A DNA stretch of 64,000 nucleotides from Hyphomicrobium sp. (GCF_019744875.1 NZ_JAIETU010000002.1:992001-1056000); one strand, 5' to 3'. Numbered from the stretch's first letter, positions 10,799 through 21,597 are shown. Numbers and translations: made by a program. The notes: generated from the letters alone by a model not told the origin.

Positions 10799-11073
10799 CG
10801 GCGCGGACCTCAAGCGGATTGAGTTCGATCGAGAGCCGAAGACCATTGGCCATTCGACAGCGTCGAACAGCACCTACGCAGCAAAGATGCCACCGGATCT
10901 GCCTGGTCCGGCACACGAACGCGTTATGGGGAGGCGGGCGCCGCGCCGACGCCGACGGGCGCTCACTACTGCCAGCATCACGTGCGCTTAAAGGCCAGAT
11001 GTCTGCCTTATTGCGGGAATTTTGCTCCGGCAATCGCTTGCTTCAACGAAGCGCATTTTCTGACGTCTTTGCG

Positions 11074-12321
11074 CTATCGCCGGGACCCGACCTGAGACGC
11101 GGCCTCGCGGAAAGTCTCGGCGAACTCGATGGCGCCGGAGTTCACCAGGTTCTGGTCCATGCGCTTGTCGAGCGCGACCAGAAGCTCGGCGCTCGTTTTG
11201 TCGCGCACGATGGTGTTGCGGAAATAGGCCGAGCGCTCGAAGAAGTTCGTGGTCGCGGCGTTCTTTGCCGCCGGGCGCATCATCTCAAGCGCGGTGCCGG
11301 GGCCTGCCAGATTCATTAGCTCGATCTCGGCTCCGGTCAGGTTGCTCATGCCGGCCTTGTCCGCCATCTCCTTGAGCCCGTGCAGCTTCACGACCTGAAG
11401 CCATGGGCCGATGTCGCCGTCCAGGTTGATGGCATGAATGCCCATGCCGCGTTGCGTGCGGGCGAAGGCAACATGCTGATCCCAGCGATGGGGGATCGCG
11501 CGCGCGGCCTTCAGCATGGTCGCGAGCTTGTCGTGCTTGATCGCGAGGGCGCGGCGGCGGGCGGCGTCATAGTTGCGATCGGTGGCCATGGCCTGCAGGC
11601 GGGCGAGAAACTTGGGCCCGTGCTTGACCAGCTCGTCCGTTGTGTTGGCGACGAGAAGCTGGGCGTAGCCGACGGCGGTGGAAATCGGCGTGCCCGTTTT
11701 CTTGATCGGGTGGATGCCGGATATCATGTCGGCCGTGCCGAGCCCGCTGGTTTCGAGCGCGTAGACGCGCACCACCTGATCGCCGGTCAATCCAAGCCTC
11801 AAAGCCTCGCGGGCGTAGCGCAGCTTGAACTCGCGCTCGGGAATGCGTTCGGGCTGGAACCCGTATTCGGCTTCGGCGAACTCCAGGAACTCGGCAATGC
11901 CCGGTTTCGGCTTCGGCGGCTCGCGGTCCTTTTTCTTGTCGTCCTGCTCCTGGAACGCCTGCCAGCGTTTGGCGAGTGCCGCGGGCAGCTCCGGGCCGTC
12001 GTACTTCGGCGGAAAGGTCGTGACGTAATCCTTGGCAGAGACCGTCTCGCCCCGGTTCCGTTTGCCGCGCCGCAGGGATTTTTTGTCGGAGACGCCGCGC
12101 CAATAAGCGTCGCTCTTGAAATCGTGCGTCGCCTTGGCGGAGAGATGTTCCTCGAAGAGCGCGCGGTCGGCGCTCGTAAGCGTGCGGGCGAAGTCCTGCG
12201 AGGTGCGCGCGCCAGCGGGCGACGGGAGGCTCCACAGCGCTGCGACGGCCAGCAGGGCGAGCAGTCCCAACCGCCGCCGAAGCGTCGAAGCGGGCGCTAC
12301 CCGGATGTAACGGCGGTCCAT
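11074..12321 (-). CDS. Secreted lytic-transglycosylase-like protein
   Basis: A 415-residue protein with an N-terminal signal sequence (hydrophobic LGLLALLAVAALW, probable cleavage after AGA). Residues ~185-240 resemble the lysozyme-like core of soluble lytic transglycosylases: VRVYALETSGLGTAD supplies a candidate catalytic Glu, and ISTAVGYAQLLVAN resembles the conserved STAxGxxQ segment. The N-terminal part is basic and Pro/Lys-rich (KKKDREPPKPKPG) and does not match a known domain. Expected role is peptidoglycan cleavage in the periplasm, but the match is remote and activity is not assured. An alternative is a non-catalytic peptidoglycan-binding relative. Confidence 0.65.
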   Translation of the reverse strand: MDRRYIRVAPASTLRRRLGLLALLAVAALWSLPSPAGARTSQDFARTLTSADRALFEEHLSAKATHDFKSDAYWRGVSDKKSLRRGKRNRGETVSAKDYVTTFPPKYDGPELPAALAKRWQAFQEQDDKKKDREPPKPKPGIAEFLEFAEAEYGFQPERIPEREFKLRYAREALRLGLTGDQVVRVYALETSGLGTADMISGIHPIKKTGTPISTAVGYAQLLVANTTDELVKHGPKFLARLQAMATDRNYDAARRRALAIKHDKLATMLKAARAIPHRWDQHVAFARTQRGMGIHAINLDGDIGPWLQVVKLHGLKEMADKAGMSNLTGAEIELMNLAGPGTALEMMRPAAKNAATTNFFERSAYFRNTIVRDKTSAELLVALDKRMDQNLVNSGAIEFAETFREAASQVGSRR

Positions 12322-12446
12322 TCTGCAATCCTTCGAAGCGATTTCGCCCGCGACTCATATTCCGTGGTCGCAATACAATAGGGCGATGATCTGGCATATG
12401 CGCGCGTGGCGCTCGCTTGCGGGGCGTTCCCGCTCTATGAAACCCC

Positions 12447-13121
12447 ATGAGCCACTCTTTGTCAGCCGATTCCCCCCGTTTCACCCCTTCGGCGTTTCGA
12501 GACCGTGCCAGGGCCGTTCTGCCGCCGCTGCGCTCTGGGCCGGCGGGGGGATTCGAGCCGGTTGCGGGAGCGAGCGATTTCGACCTCAATCCGGATCTGG
12601 CCGCGCGAAATGTCAGCGCCGACGCGCTGCGCGCCGCCCGCCCGGCCGCGGTGCTCATTCCGGCAATCGCGCGGCCCGTCGTCACCCTGCTGTTCACGCT
12701 CCGGACCGAGCATCTCAGCGCGCACGCCGGCCAGATCGCCTTTCCGGGCGGCAAGTGCGAGCCGCAGGATGCGGACCCGCTCGCAACCGCTCTCAGGGAA
12801 ACCCACGAGGAGATCGGCCTCGATCCCGCGCTCGTCGAGCCGGTGGGCTCGCTCGACTGCTATCTGACGGGCACCGGGTTCTGCATCACGCCCGTGATCG
12901 GCCTCGTGCCGCCGGATGTGCCGCTGACGCTCGATCGCAATGAAGTGGCCGAGACGTTCGAGGTGCCGCTGCCGTTTCTCATGGACTTGAGCAACTATCA
13001 GCGCCATACGCGCACAATCGCCGGCGTCGAACGGCATTTTTACGCGATCCCGTTCGGCGGGCGCTTCATCTGGGGCGCGACAGCCGGTATCCTGCGCCAT
13101 ATGTGCCAGAGGATATTTTGA
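12447..13121 (+). CDS. Nudix hydrolase, CoA pyrophosphatase type
   Basis: A 224-residue protein with the CoA-pyrophosphatase signature LSAHAGQIAFPGGK followed by the Nudix box (GGK...ALRETHEEIGL). These enzymes hydrolyse CoA or oxidised CoA to phosphopantetheine and 3',5'-ADP. The conserved partner Tyr/Trp-rich end (FYAIPFGGRFIWGATAGI) is present. It is the first gene of a tight three-gene cluster: its TGA is directly followed by the ATG of the DUF6111-like gene, and the CCA-adding enzyme comes next. This order is common in alphaproteobacteria. Confidence 0.9.
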   Translation: MSHSLSADSPRFTPSAFRDRARAVLPPLRSGPAGGFEPVAGASDFDLNPDLAARNVSADALRAARPAAVLIPAIARPVVTLLFTLRTEHLSAHAGQIAFPGGKCEPQDADPLATALRETHEEIGLDPALVEPVGSLDCYLTGTGFCITPVIGLVPPDVPLTLDRNEVAETFEVPLPFLMDLSNYQRHTRTIAGVERHFYAIPFGGRFIWGATAGILRHMCQRIF

Positions 13122-13418
13122 ATGATCCGCACGGTCGTCGAGAATCTGCTGCTGTTCCTGCTACCGACGTTCATTTACATCGCGTGGACGCTGTTCCAGC
13201 GCGCGAAGGCCGACCGCGAAGCCGATACCGACGCGAGCGGCCAGCCCATCACGACGGTGCTCGACGACGCCCCGCTGTTGTGGCTGTTCGCGAGCGGGGC
13301 CATTCTGGTCATGCTGACGCTGGCCGTGTTCGGCAGCTCCTCGGGCGGCAGCCCCGGGCAGCAGTATCAACCGTCCGTGCTGCGCGACGGAAAAATCCAG
13401 CCGAGCCACATCGATTAG
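13122..13418 (+). CDS. DUF6111-like small membrane protein
   Basis: A 98-residue protein with two predicted membrane helices (about residues 6-24 and 52-69) separated by a polar loop with ADREADTDASG. Its size, topology and place between a Nudix hydrolase and the CCA-adding enzyme match the DUF6111 family of alphaproteobacteria. Function unknown. Its ATG abuts the stop of the preceding gene, so the two are probably co-translated. Confidence 0.75.
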   Translation: MIRTVVENLLLFLLPTFIYIAWTLFQRAKADREADTDASGQPITTVLDDAPLLWLFASGAILVMLTLAVFGSSSGGSPGQQYQPSVLRDGKIQPSHID

Positions 13419-13442
13419 GGCGGCCCGCAGGAGCTTCGACGC

Positions 13443-14717
13443 ATGACCTCCGCACCCGGCGATTTGCGCCCGCGTAGTCTGGCGGACGAGGCGTGGCTTC
13501 AAGGCCCCGTCCGGCGCGTCCTGGCGGTCCTCGCGGAGGGCGGGTACGAAGGCCGCGTGGTGGGCGGGGCCGTCCGCAATGCCCTGCTCGGCGCGCCGGT
13601 CAAGGATGTCGACATCGCCACGACCGCCCTCCCCGCCGACGTCGTGCGCCTTGCCGAGGCCGCGGGGCTCGGGGCTGTTCCGACGGGCATCGCGCACGGC
13701 ACGGTGACGGTGATCGTCGACCGCCAGCCGATCGAAGTCACGACGCTGCGGCGCGACGTGGAGACAGACGGGCGGCATGCGCGCGTGTCGTTCACGACCG
13801 ACTGGCGCGAGGACGCGGAGCGGCGCGATTTCACGCTGAATGCGCTCTACTGCGACGCGCGCGGCACCGTGCACGATCCGCTCGGCGGATACGGCGATCT
13901 TCTCGCCCGGACGGTGCGCTTCATCGGCGACGCGCGTGCGCGGATCCGCGAGGATTACCTGCGCATCCTGCGCTTTTTTCGCTTCAACGCCGAGTACGCA
14001 TCCGGGGAGCCGGACGGCGACGGGCTGGCGGCGGCGATCGAGATGGCGCCGGGCATGGCGCAACTCTCGGCTGAGCGCGTTCGCGCCGAGCTGCTGCGCC
14101 TGCTGGGCGCCCCGCGTGCATCAGAGATCGCGCGGGTGATGGCCGATGCGGGACTGTTCGAGCCGCTGATCGGGACGGCGGGCGATACGCGGTCGCTCGC
14201 GCGTCTTGCCAGCATCGAGGCCGCGCTCGACCGTGAGCCAGATGCCCTGCTGCGGCTCGCGGCGCTCGCCGGTATCGGAACCGGCGCGGGGCACGGCGCT
14301 CTGGCCGAGCGACTGCGCCTGTCGAACGCGGAAGCCGAACGCCTGCATCAGGCCGCGTTGCCGTCGCAGGCGCTCGATCCCTCTGCCGATGAGAAACTGG
14401 CGCGCGCGTTCATCTACCGCTTCGGCGCGGCGGCGTACCGCGATGGCGTGCTGCTGGCTTGGGCCCGGAGAGAGGCCAGGGCGGACGACACGTCGGAATG
14501 GATGCGATGGCGCGACCGGCTCGCGCTGCCCGAGCGCTGGACGGCGCCGACCCTCCCCGTGCGGGGCGCCGATCTCGTATCGCGCGGGCTGGCCGAGGGG
14601 CCGGCCGTCGGGCGCATCCTGCGCGCCTTCGAGGACTGGTGGGTGTCGCACGACTTCCCGCGGGACGAGCTTCTGCTCGCCCGCACGTTGTCGGATATCG
14701 TGAAGGCGAACAGGTAA
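13443..14717 (+). CDS. cca: CCA tRNA nucleotidyltransferase / poly(A) polymerase family
   Basis: A 424-residue class II nucleotidyltransferase that adds or repairs the 3' CCA end of tRNA. It shows VVGGAVRNALLG (GGxVR motif), the catalytic pair in KDVDIAT, RRDFTLNALYCD, and the base-selecting EDYLRILRFFRFNAEY segment. The C-terminal half is helical and variable, as usual. Start ATG has GGAG upstream. A pure poly(A) polymerase role cannot be excluded, but no second CCA enzyme is visible in the window. Confidence 0.92.
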   Translation: MTSAPGDLRPRSLADEAWLQGPVRRVLAVLAEGGYEGRVVGGAVRNALLGAPVKDVDIATTALPADVVRLAEAAGLGAVPTGIAHGTVTVIVDRQPIEVTTLRRDVETDGRHARVSFTTDWREDAERRDFTLNALYCDARGTVHDPLGGYGDLLARTVRFIGDARARIREDYLRILRFFRFNAEYASGEPDGDGLAAAIEMAPGMAQLSAERVRAELLRLLGAPRASEIARVMADAGLFEPLIGTAGDTRSLARLASIEAALDREPDALLRLAALAGIGTGAGHGALAERLRLSNAEAERLHQAALPSQALDPSADEKLARAFIYRFGAAAYRDGVLLAWARREARADDTSEWMRWRDRLALPERWTAPTLPVRGADLVSRGLAEGPAVGRILRAFEDWWVSHDFPRDELLLARTLSDIVKANR

Positions 14718-14756
14718 GGCGGGCAGTCGGCAGTCGGGGAAATGCCCGTCTGCTGC

Positions 14757-14939
14757 CTATTTCGCTCGGGGACCCTGCAGGCGCCGCAAGGCCGCTTCGA
14801 CCCGGCGCCATGTCACGGCCTGCTCGGCAGCTCCCTGTTCTTCCAAGCTACGCGCTTTCTGTGCCGCCTCGGCTATGGCCCTGGGGCCTTGGGCTTCCAT
14901 GAGCTTGCGCGCGTGTTCCTCGATCTCGATGGCGAGCAT
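14757..14939 (-). CDS. Conserved-looking small protein, 60 residues
   Basis: The ATG at 14939 follows a near-perfect ribosome-binding site (AAGGAGGT, seven bases away). The product is 60 residues, highly charged and helical: MLAIEIEEHARKLMEAQGP, then AAQKARSLEEQ and VTWRRVEAALRRLQGP. No domain is recognised. It lies on the same strand downstream of groEL but beyond that gene's terminator, so it probably has its own promoter. The amphipathic pattern and strong start make it a likely real gene. Confidence 0.7.
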   Translation of the reverse strand: MLAIEIEEHARKLMEAQGPRAIAEAAQKARSLEEQGAAEQAVTWRRVEAALRRLQGPRAK

Positions 14940-15045
14940 GGCGTGACCTCCTTCGCTCGTTTTCGATGTTGGCTCGGCTTGGCTGCTGCAGGGGCCATTT
15001 CGGCATGTGGGGCGTGGGCGGGCGATGGCAAGGGGCGCGGGGCAA

Positions 15046-15080
15046 AGCAAAAAGGCCGGAGCGCGATGCGCTCCGGCCTT
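15046..15080 (-). terminator. Terminator of groESL
   Basis: Read on the minus strand, a long G+C-rich stem (AAGGCCGGAGCGC pairing with GCGCTCCGGCCTT, 15052-15080) is followed by a run of T residues (complement of the A-rich 15046-15053). Confidence 0.88.
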
Positions 15081-15117
15081 CCTTAGGTGTTTCGGCTGGT
15101 GGCCGAGGGTGCTTGGA

Positions 15118-16794
<1,677 letters not shown>

Positions 16795-16818
16795 CTATTC
16801 AGTGCAACGAGATGGAGC

Positions 16819-17133
16819 TCAGGCGGCCTTCTTGGCCGATGCCTTGCCTTCCAGAACGCCGAGGATGTCGCTCTCCTTCATGATGAGGAGATCTTCGCCG
16901 TCGATCTTGACCTCGGTGCCGGACCACTTGCCGAACAGCACGCGATCGCCGGGCTTCACGTCGAGGGCAACGACCTTGCCCTGCTCGTCGCGGGCGCCGG
17001 GGCCGACAGCGACGACTTCGCCCTGCTGGGGCTTTTCCTTGGCGGTGTCGGGAATGATGATGCCGCCAGCGGTCTTGGTGTCCTCCTCAAGGCGCTTGAC
17101 CACGACGCGATCATGCAAGGGACGGAACTTCAT
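16819..17133 (-). CDS. groS: Co-chaperonin GroES
   Basis: A 104-residue lid subunit for GroEL. It has the family start [12 protein letters not shown], a mobile loop including [18 protein letters not shown], and the C-terminal [16 protein letters not shown]. First gene of the groESL operon, with CIRCE 144 bp upstream. Confidence 0.99.
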   Translation of the reverse strand: MKFRPLHDRVVVKRLEEDTKTAGGIIIPDTAKEKPQQGEVVAVGPGARDEQGKVVALDVKPGDRVLFGKWSGTEVKIDGEDLLIMKESDILGVLEGKASAKKAA

Positions 17134-17276
17134 GGGTAAACCCTCATGATTGAATATGTTGAAACTTTTTCAGGTTCTGCAGCTCAAGTCGGGCATCTTG
17201 CCCTTGGCCCGAGTTTGCGCATGGCGCCGCTGTCCGGGGGACTGCGGCGCGCATGGCCGCTATATGTAGAGACCTG

Positions 17277-17303
17277 TTAGCAGTGTCAAGGTCCGAGTGC
17301 TAA
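17277..17303. promoter_or_regulatory. CIRCE element (HrcA operator) of groESL
   Basis: TTAGCAGTG-N9-GAGTGCTAA matches the CIRCE consensus TTAGCACTC-N9-GAGTGCTAA. One arm is perfect and the other has two substitutions. Spacing is exactly nine. Its place upstream of groES supports HrcA heat-shock repression. Confidence 0.92.
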
Positions 17304-17544
17304 CCTAAGGTCTACCGCCGCGCCGAATGCACCGCGTGGTTACTTCTGAGGTTGGGGGGACGCGTGTATCGCGTAGGGACGCGTGTAACGGGCAATCGTT
17401 AGCGAGGCGTAAACGGGGCGTTGCTCTCGCGATCAGCCACCGATCTCTAGCCGCTCAAATTGGCAGGAGTAAGAAGGCGCACCGGACCGGATGGGCTCAG
17501 AATAGTGCCGCTTTGTTCTCGCAAAGGACTTGATATTCAGCCCA
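17304..17544. other. Intergenic region between CIRCE and H-NS terminator
   Basis: Together with 17134-17276 this makes about 480 bp without a gene. Apart from the CIRCE element and the H-NS terminator, nothing is recognised: no RNA gene, and no open frame with a ribosome-binding site. Confidence 0.5.
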
Positions 17545-17589
17545 ACAAAAAGCAGTTCGCCGCCCGTCCCGTTTTGGACGCGCGGCGAA
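17545..17589 (-). terminator. Terminator of the H-NS gene
   Basis: A stem built from TTCGCCGC (17556-17563) and GCGGCGAA (17582-17589), with a second inner pairing CGTCC/GGACG around CGTTTT. On the minus strand it is followed by CTGCTTTTTG. Confidence 0.8.
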
Positions 17590-17612
17590 CAAACACATTG
17601 GAATTTTTAAAA

Positions 17613-17924
17613 TTAGACGGCGAAATCCGTCATCTTCGCGCCTTTGTTTAGTTTCGCGACGAGCCAATTGGGCTTTCTGCCGCGCCCGGTCCACGTCTCG
17701 GAACGGTTGTCCGGATTCATGTATTTCACGGCAACGGACTTGCCGCGGCCACGGGCGCCGAAAAGTTCGCCCACTGAGAAACCAGCATTCTCGGCCAAAG
17801 ACGCGATCTTGTGCTTCAGATCGGCGCGTTCACGATCTTTGGCAGCGTTGAGAGCTTTCTGCGCCTTTGCAATATGATCCGTCAGCTCTTTCACCGACAT
17901 CTTGTCGTAATTGATAGCGGCCAT
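17613..17924 (-). CDS. H-NS family histone-like nucleoid protein (HvrA type)
   Basis: A 103-residue DNA-binding protein. The N-terminal ~50 residues are a helical oligomerisation region (KELTDHIAKAQKALNAAKDR). The C-terminus carries the diagnostic H-NS motif: KYMNPDNRSETWTGRGRKP, with GRGRKP as the minor-groove AT-hook-like loop. Such proteins silence A+T-rich DNA, and HvrA relatives tune metabolic genes in alphaproteobacteria. The DNA just upstream (about 17975-18045) is strikingly A+T-rich, which fits autoregulation. Confidence 0.93.
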   Translation of the reverse strand: MAAINYDKMSVKELTDHIAKAQKALNAAKDRERADLKHKIASLAENAGFSVGELFGARGRGKSVAVKYMNPDNRSETWTGRGRKPNWLVAKLNKGAKMTDFAV

Positions 17925-18119
17925 CGGTACTCCGTCCCTGGTCTCAAAGATGTTCTGCGAAGGCGGTTATATTCGCCGAACGGACTTTTCACAGCAAAAA
18001 ACTGCAAATAGATAAAAAAGTCGCGGCATAATATTTAATATGTATGCCGATCATAGCGGCCGGGCCATGATTTTCGATGGGCCTCAGCATCGAGGCCGTG
18101 GGGCGCGGCGAACCGAGCG

Positions 18120-19352
18120 CTATTCGCTGCGCAATGCGTCGATCGGATTGAGGAGCGCGGCGCGCCGCGCCGGAAACAGGCCGAAGCAAATGCCCGTTGC
18201 GGCCGCGGCCGCAAGCGCGCCGCCGAGCACCGCAGGCGACACCAGAACCGGCCAATCGGCGACAAATGCAATTACAGCGGAGGCGGAAACGCCAATCGCG
18301 ATGCCGATGAAGCCGCCCAGCAGGCAAAGGGAAACGGCCTCGACGAGGAACTGCAGCATGATGTCCTTTCGCCGTCCGCCCACCGCCATGCGAAGTCCGA
18401 TTTCGCGCGTCCGCTCCGTCACCGAGACGAGCATAATGTTCATGATGCCGATGCCGCCGACGATCAATGAAATGACCGACGTGGCGGCAAGCAGATAGCT
18501 CATTGTCGTCAGAACCTCGCTGCGTGCCTTCATCGTTTCGGCGAGATTCCGAACGGAGAAGCTGTCTTCCGTGCCGACGCGGGTTTTGCGGCGCTGGCGC
18601 AGCAGGTTTTCAATATCCTCCTGCACCACGGCCATATCGGCCCCGCTGTCCACTTTGACGTAGATGCGCCCGACGCGGTCATTCTGGATTTGGCTTTTTC
18701 CGGAGACGCGCAGGCGCGCGGTCGAGATCGGGATCAGGACGATGTCGTCCTGGTCGCGCCCCATCACGGACTGGCCCTTGGCCGACAGCACGCCAATGAT
18801 CTGGAAGGGCACGTTCTTGATGCGGATGGCGGCGCCGACTGGGTCTTCGCCGGGAAAAAGCTCCTTGGCGACGGTGGCGCCCAGGACGGCCACCTTGGCC
18901 CCGGTGCGCACGTCGCCCGGCTCGAGATCGCGGCCGGACTTAATCGGCCAATCGCGCACGTCGGCATATTCCGCGTGAACGCCGCTGACGCTCGAGGTCC
19001 AGTTTGCGTTGCCGCGCACGACGGGGGCGGAATCCTCGATCTGACCCGCCACCTCGGTCACGCCGCTCACCCGGTCGCGGATGCCCGTCACGTCGGCTTC
19101 GCTGAGCGGCATGTCCGTGCCCGCCCCGCCCGAGCGGCCCATGACGCGCATTGAGCCCGGGAATATGACGAGCATGTTCGTGCCCAGCGCCTTGATCTGG
19201 CGATCGACCTCGCTTGAGGCACCCGTGCCGACGGCGACCAGGATGATGACCGAGGCCACGCCGATGACGATGCCAAGGGTCGTGAGAACCGAGCGCAGCA
19301 GATTGACCCTGAGCGCGCGCACGGCGATGAGGATGCTGTCCCAGAAGGTCAC
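18120..19352 (-). CDS. MacB-type ABC transporter permease (FtsX-like)
   Basis: A 410-residue permease with the MacB layout: N-terminal helix (LLRSVLTTLGIVIGVASVII), a large periplasmic domain of ~220 residues, and three C-terminal helices ending NPIDALRSE. Together with the separate ATPase gene upstream it forms a tripartite-type exporter. Its ATG overlaps the TGA of the ATPase gene (ATGA), so synthesis is coupled. Substrate unknown: macrolides, peptides and lipoproteins are typical for relatives. Confidence 0.9.
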   Translation of the reverse strand: MTFWDSILIAVRALRVNLLRSVLTTLGIVIGVASVIILVAVGTGASSEVDRQIKALGTNMLVIFPGSMRVMGRSGGAGTDMPLSEADVTGIRDRVSGVTEVAGQIEDSAPVVRGNANWTSSVSGVHAEYADVRDWPIKSGRDLEPGDVRTGAKVAVLGATVAKELFPGEDPVGAAIRIKNVPFQIIGVLSAKGQSVMGRDQDDIVLIPISTARLRVSGKSQIQNDRVGRIYVKVDSGADMAVVQEDIENLLRQRRKTRVGTEDSFSVRNLAETMKARSEVLTTMSYLLAATSVISLIVGGIGIMNIMLVSVTERTREIGLRMAVGGRRKDIMLQFLVEAVSLCLLGGFIGIAIGVSASAVIAFVADWPVLVSPAVLGGALAAAAATGICFGLFPARRAALLNPIDALRSE

Positions 19353-20119
19353 GACGTGGCCTCCACCGGCCCGGTGATCGGCGTCTGGCGCACGTCGTCG
19401 ACGATGTGCCCGTCGCGAAACGTGATCCGCCGGCCGGCCCAGAGGGCGATTTCGGGCTCGTGGGTCACGACGACGACTGTGATGCCCGCCCGATTGAGAT
19501 CGGCGAACACCAGCATGATTTCATCGGACGTGCGGCTGTCGAGCGCGCCTGTCGGCTCGTCGGCCAAGAGGAGCTTCGGGTTGTTGACGAGGGCGCGCGC
19601 GATGGCGACACGCTGCTGCTGGCCGCCGGACAACTGGCGTGGGGTGTGATCCATGCGGTTGGCGAGGCCGACCTGGGCGAGGCGCTTCTTCGCCATCTCG
19701 ACGCTATCGGCGGGGCGGGGGTGCGCATAGAGCAACGGCAACATCACCTGGTTCAACGCGGATGTGCGCGGCAGCAGGTTGAACTGCTGAAAGACGAAGC
19801 CGATGGAGCGATTGCGGAGATCGGCCAGTTCGTCGACCGACAGCTTGCCGATGTCGCGGCCATCGAGCACGAGCTGTCCCGATGTCGGCACGTCGAGCGC
19901 GCCGATCAGGTTCATCATGGTCGACTTGCCGGACCCGGACGGCCCCATGATAGCGACGAAATCTCCGGTCGCGATTTCCAGCGAGACGTGATCGAGCGCG
20001 ACGAGATCCTGCTCGCCGACGCGGTAGACCTTGCTCAGGTCGTGCGCGGAAATGAGCGGGGGGCCGAGGACCGGAGGCTGCGGGGAAGCGATATCGGGCG
20101 CGCGATCCATCGCGTTCAT
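19349..20119 (-). CDS. MacB/LolD-type ABC transporter ATPase
   Basis: A 256-residue ATP-binding subunit with Walker [11 protein letters not shown]-loop FVFQQFNLLPR, signature [15 protein letters not shown], Walker B LLADEPTGALD and switch histidine VVVTHEPEIA. It energises the permease encoded just downstream. Both its ends overlap neighbouring genes by four bases, making a strict three-gene unit with adaptor first, ATPase second and permease third. Confidence 0.94.
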   Translation of the reverse strand: MNAMDRAPDIASPQPPVLGPPLISAHDLSKVYRVGEQDLVALDHVSLEIATGDFVAIMGPSGSGKSTMMNLIGALDVPTSGQLVLDGRDIGKLSVDELADLRNRSIGFVFQQFNLLPRTSALNQVMLPLLYAHPRPADSVEMAKKRLAQVGLANRMDHTPRQLSGGQQQRVAIARALVNNPKLLLADEPTGALDSRTSDEIMLVFADLNRAGITVVVVTHEPEIALWAGRRITFRDGHIVDDVRQTPITGPVEATS

Positions 20120-21597
20120 GACTTCACGTCGCGCGCGCGCACGATGACCGCCTCGCCCTCCGCAAGCTCGCCGCCCACGACCTCAGTGAACTGGTCGTCG
20201 GAGATGCCGGTGCGGATCGTGCGCCGCTCGGGCACGCCGGTCTTGCCGAGCACCCACACGGTGCCCGGGCGCACGGCCTCGCGGCCGTCCTTCCAGCGCT
20301 GGAACGCGATCTTCTGCGTATCCGTCAGGAGCGGCCCCACGGCCTGCTCGAGACGCGACATGAAGCGCTGGCGCATGGCGCTGCGGTCGCCACCGCCCGG
20401 GCCGCCGCCACCGATGAAGCTCGGCTGGCTGCTATCGCGCATCTCACGCCCGAGCTTGGCCATCGCCTCACGCGCGACCGTGACCTGCTCGTCGGTTAGC
20501 CCGACCTCGGTCTTGAGGCGCTCGATCATCTGGCCGCCGCGGTCTCCCTGGCCGCTTTCGCCCCGCGGGCGGGCGGATCCGGCGACCTCGGTTTTCGGCT
20601 TGAAGCGCAGGGTGTCGTTCGAGATGCGCAGGGCGCCGTCGCGCGTGGCGGAGACGATGTTGACGTTGGCGGTCATGCCGGGAAAGAGCTTACGGCCCTC
20701 GTTGGCGGCTTCGATGATAACCGTATAGGTGACGACGCTGTTGAGTTCCGTCGCGGCGAGGCGAACCTGCGTGACGCGTCCTTCGAACTGGCGATCGGGA
20801 TAGGCATCGACCGTGAACGTTGCCGTGTTGCCCTCGGCGACGGCGCCGACGTCCGCCTCGTTCACCTGCGCCTCGATGCGGATGCGGGAGAGATCCTGGG
20901 CGATCTTGAACAGCTCGGGCGCCTGCAGGCTGGCGGCGACCGTCTGGCCCGGATCGACGGTGCGCGAGATGACGGTGCCGTCGATGGGCGAGCGGATTTC
21001 GGCGCGATCGAGGTCGATGGAGGCTTGATCCAGAGACGCCTTGCGCTGCTCGATGGTCGCGCGTGCGCTATTTACCTGCGCGTCGGCGACCGAGATTTCG
21101 GCCTTGGCGACATCGCGGTCGCGCAGTGCGGTTTCCAGCGTCAGTTGGGGCGAGAGCCGCTTGTCGGCGAGGTTCTGCTGGCGCTCGACGTTCGTCTCAG
21201 CGGCCTCGAGGATGGCGACGGCCTTCTGCTTGGCCGCTTCCTGGTTGGCGAGCGCGGCCTCGGCGGCCATCAGGTCGGCTTTCGCCTGCGTCACCCGCGA
21301 GGCGAAGGTCTTGGAATCGATGGTGGCCAGCACGTCGCCCGGCTTGACCTCGGAGTTGAAGTCGACCTTGACCTCCTCAACCTGCCCCGAGAGCTGGGAG
21401 CCCACGCTGACCGTGACAAGCGCGCGGACAGGGCCCGAGGTCGACACGATCTTGCGGATCTGCCCCTTCGTCACGGGCGCCGTCTCGTAGACCAGGTTGC
21501 CCGTTTGGGCCGGCGCTCCAAGCAGCCAAAGGCCGGCAAGGCCCGCGGCCGCAACCGGCACGGCCAGAGTAAACAGTGAACTTATCCGTCGTTTCAT
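20116..21597 (-). CDS. MacA-type periplasmic adaptor with an LTxxQ-like insertion
   Basis: From the ATG at 21597 it is a 493-residue membrane-fusion protein: signal anchor (~8-30), barrel-sandwich halves around a long helical hairpin (~100-205; IRSPIDGTVISRTVDPGQTV closes the lipoyl part), and a beta-barrel (~235-335). Between the barrel and the C-terminal domain (KTGVPERRTIRTGISDDQFTE), residues ~336-445 form an extra, mainly helical segment with a Gly-rich linker and two LTxxQ-type motifs (LTDEQ ~367, LTDTQ ~424), like the Spy/CpxP periplasmic chaperone family. First gene of the exporter operon. A longer in-frame start exists but lacks a signal-like N-terminus. Confidence 0.87.
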   Translation of the reverse strand: MKRRISSLFTLAVPVAAAGLAGLWLLGAPAQTGNLVYETAPVTKGQIRKIVSTSGPVRALVTVSVGSQLSGQVEEVKVDFNSEVKPGDVLATIDSKTFASRVTQAKADLMAAEAALANQEAAKQKAVAILEAAETNVERQQNLADKRLSPQLTLETALRDRDVAKAEISVADAQVNSARATIEQRKASLDQASIDLDRAEIRSPIDGTVISRTVDPGQTVAASLQAPELFKIAQDLSRIRIEAQVNEADVGAVAEGNTATFTVDAYPDRQFEGRVTQVRLAATELNSVVTYTVIIEAANEGRKLFPGMTANVNIVSATRDGALRISNDTLRFKPKTEVAGSARPRGESGQGDRGGQMIERLKTEVGLTDEQVTVAREAMAKLGREMRDSSQPSFIGGGGPGGGDRSAMRQRFMSRLEQAVGPLLTDTQKIAFQRWKDGREAVRPGTVWVLGKTGVPERRTIRTGISDDQFTEVVGGELAEGEAVIVRARDVKS

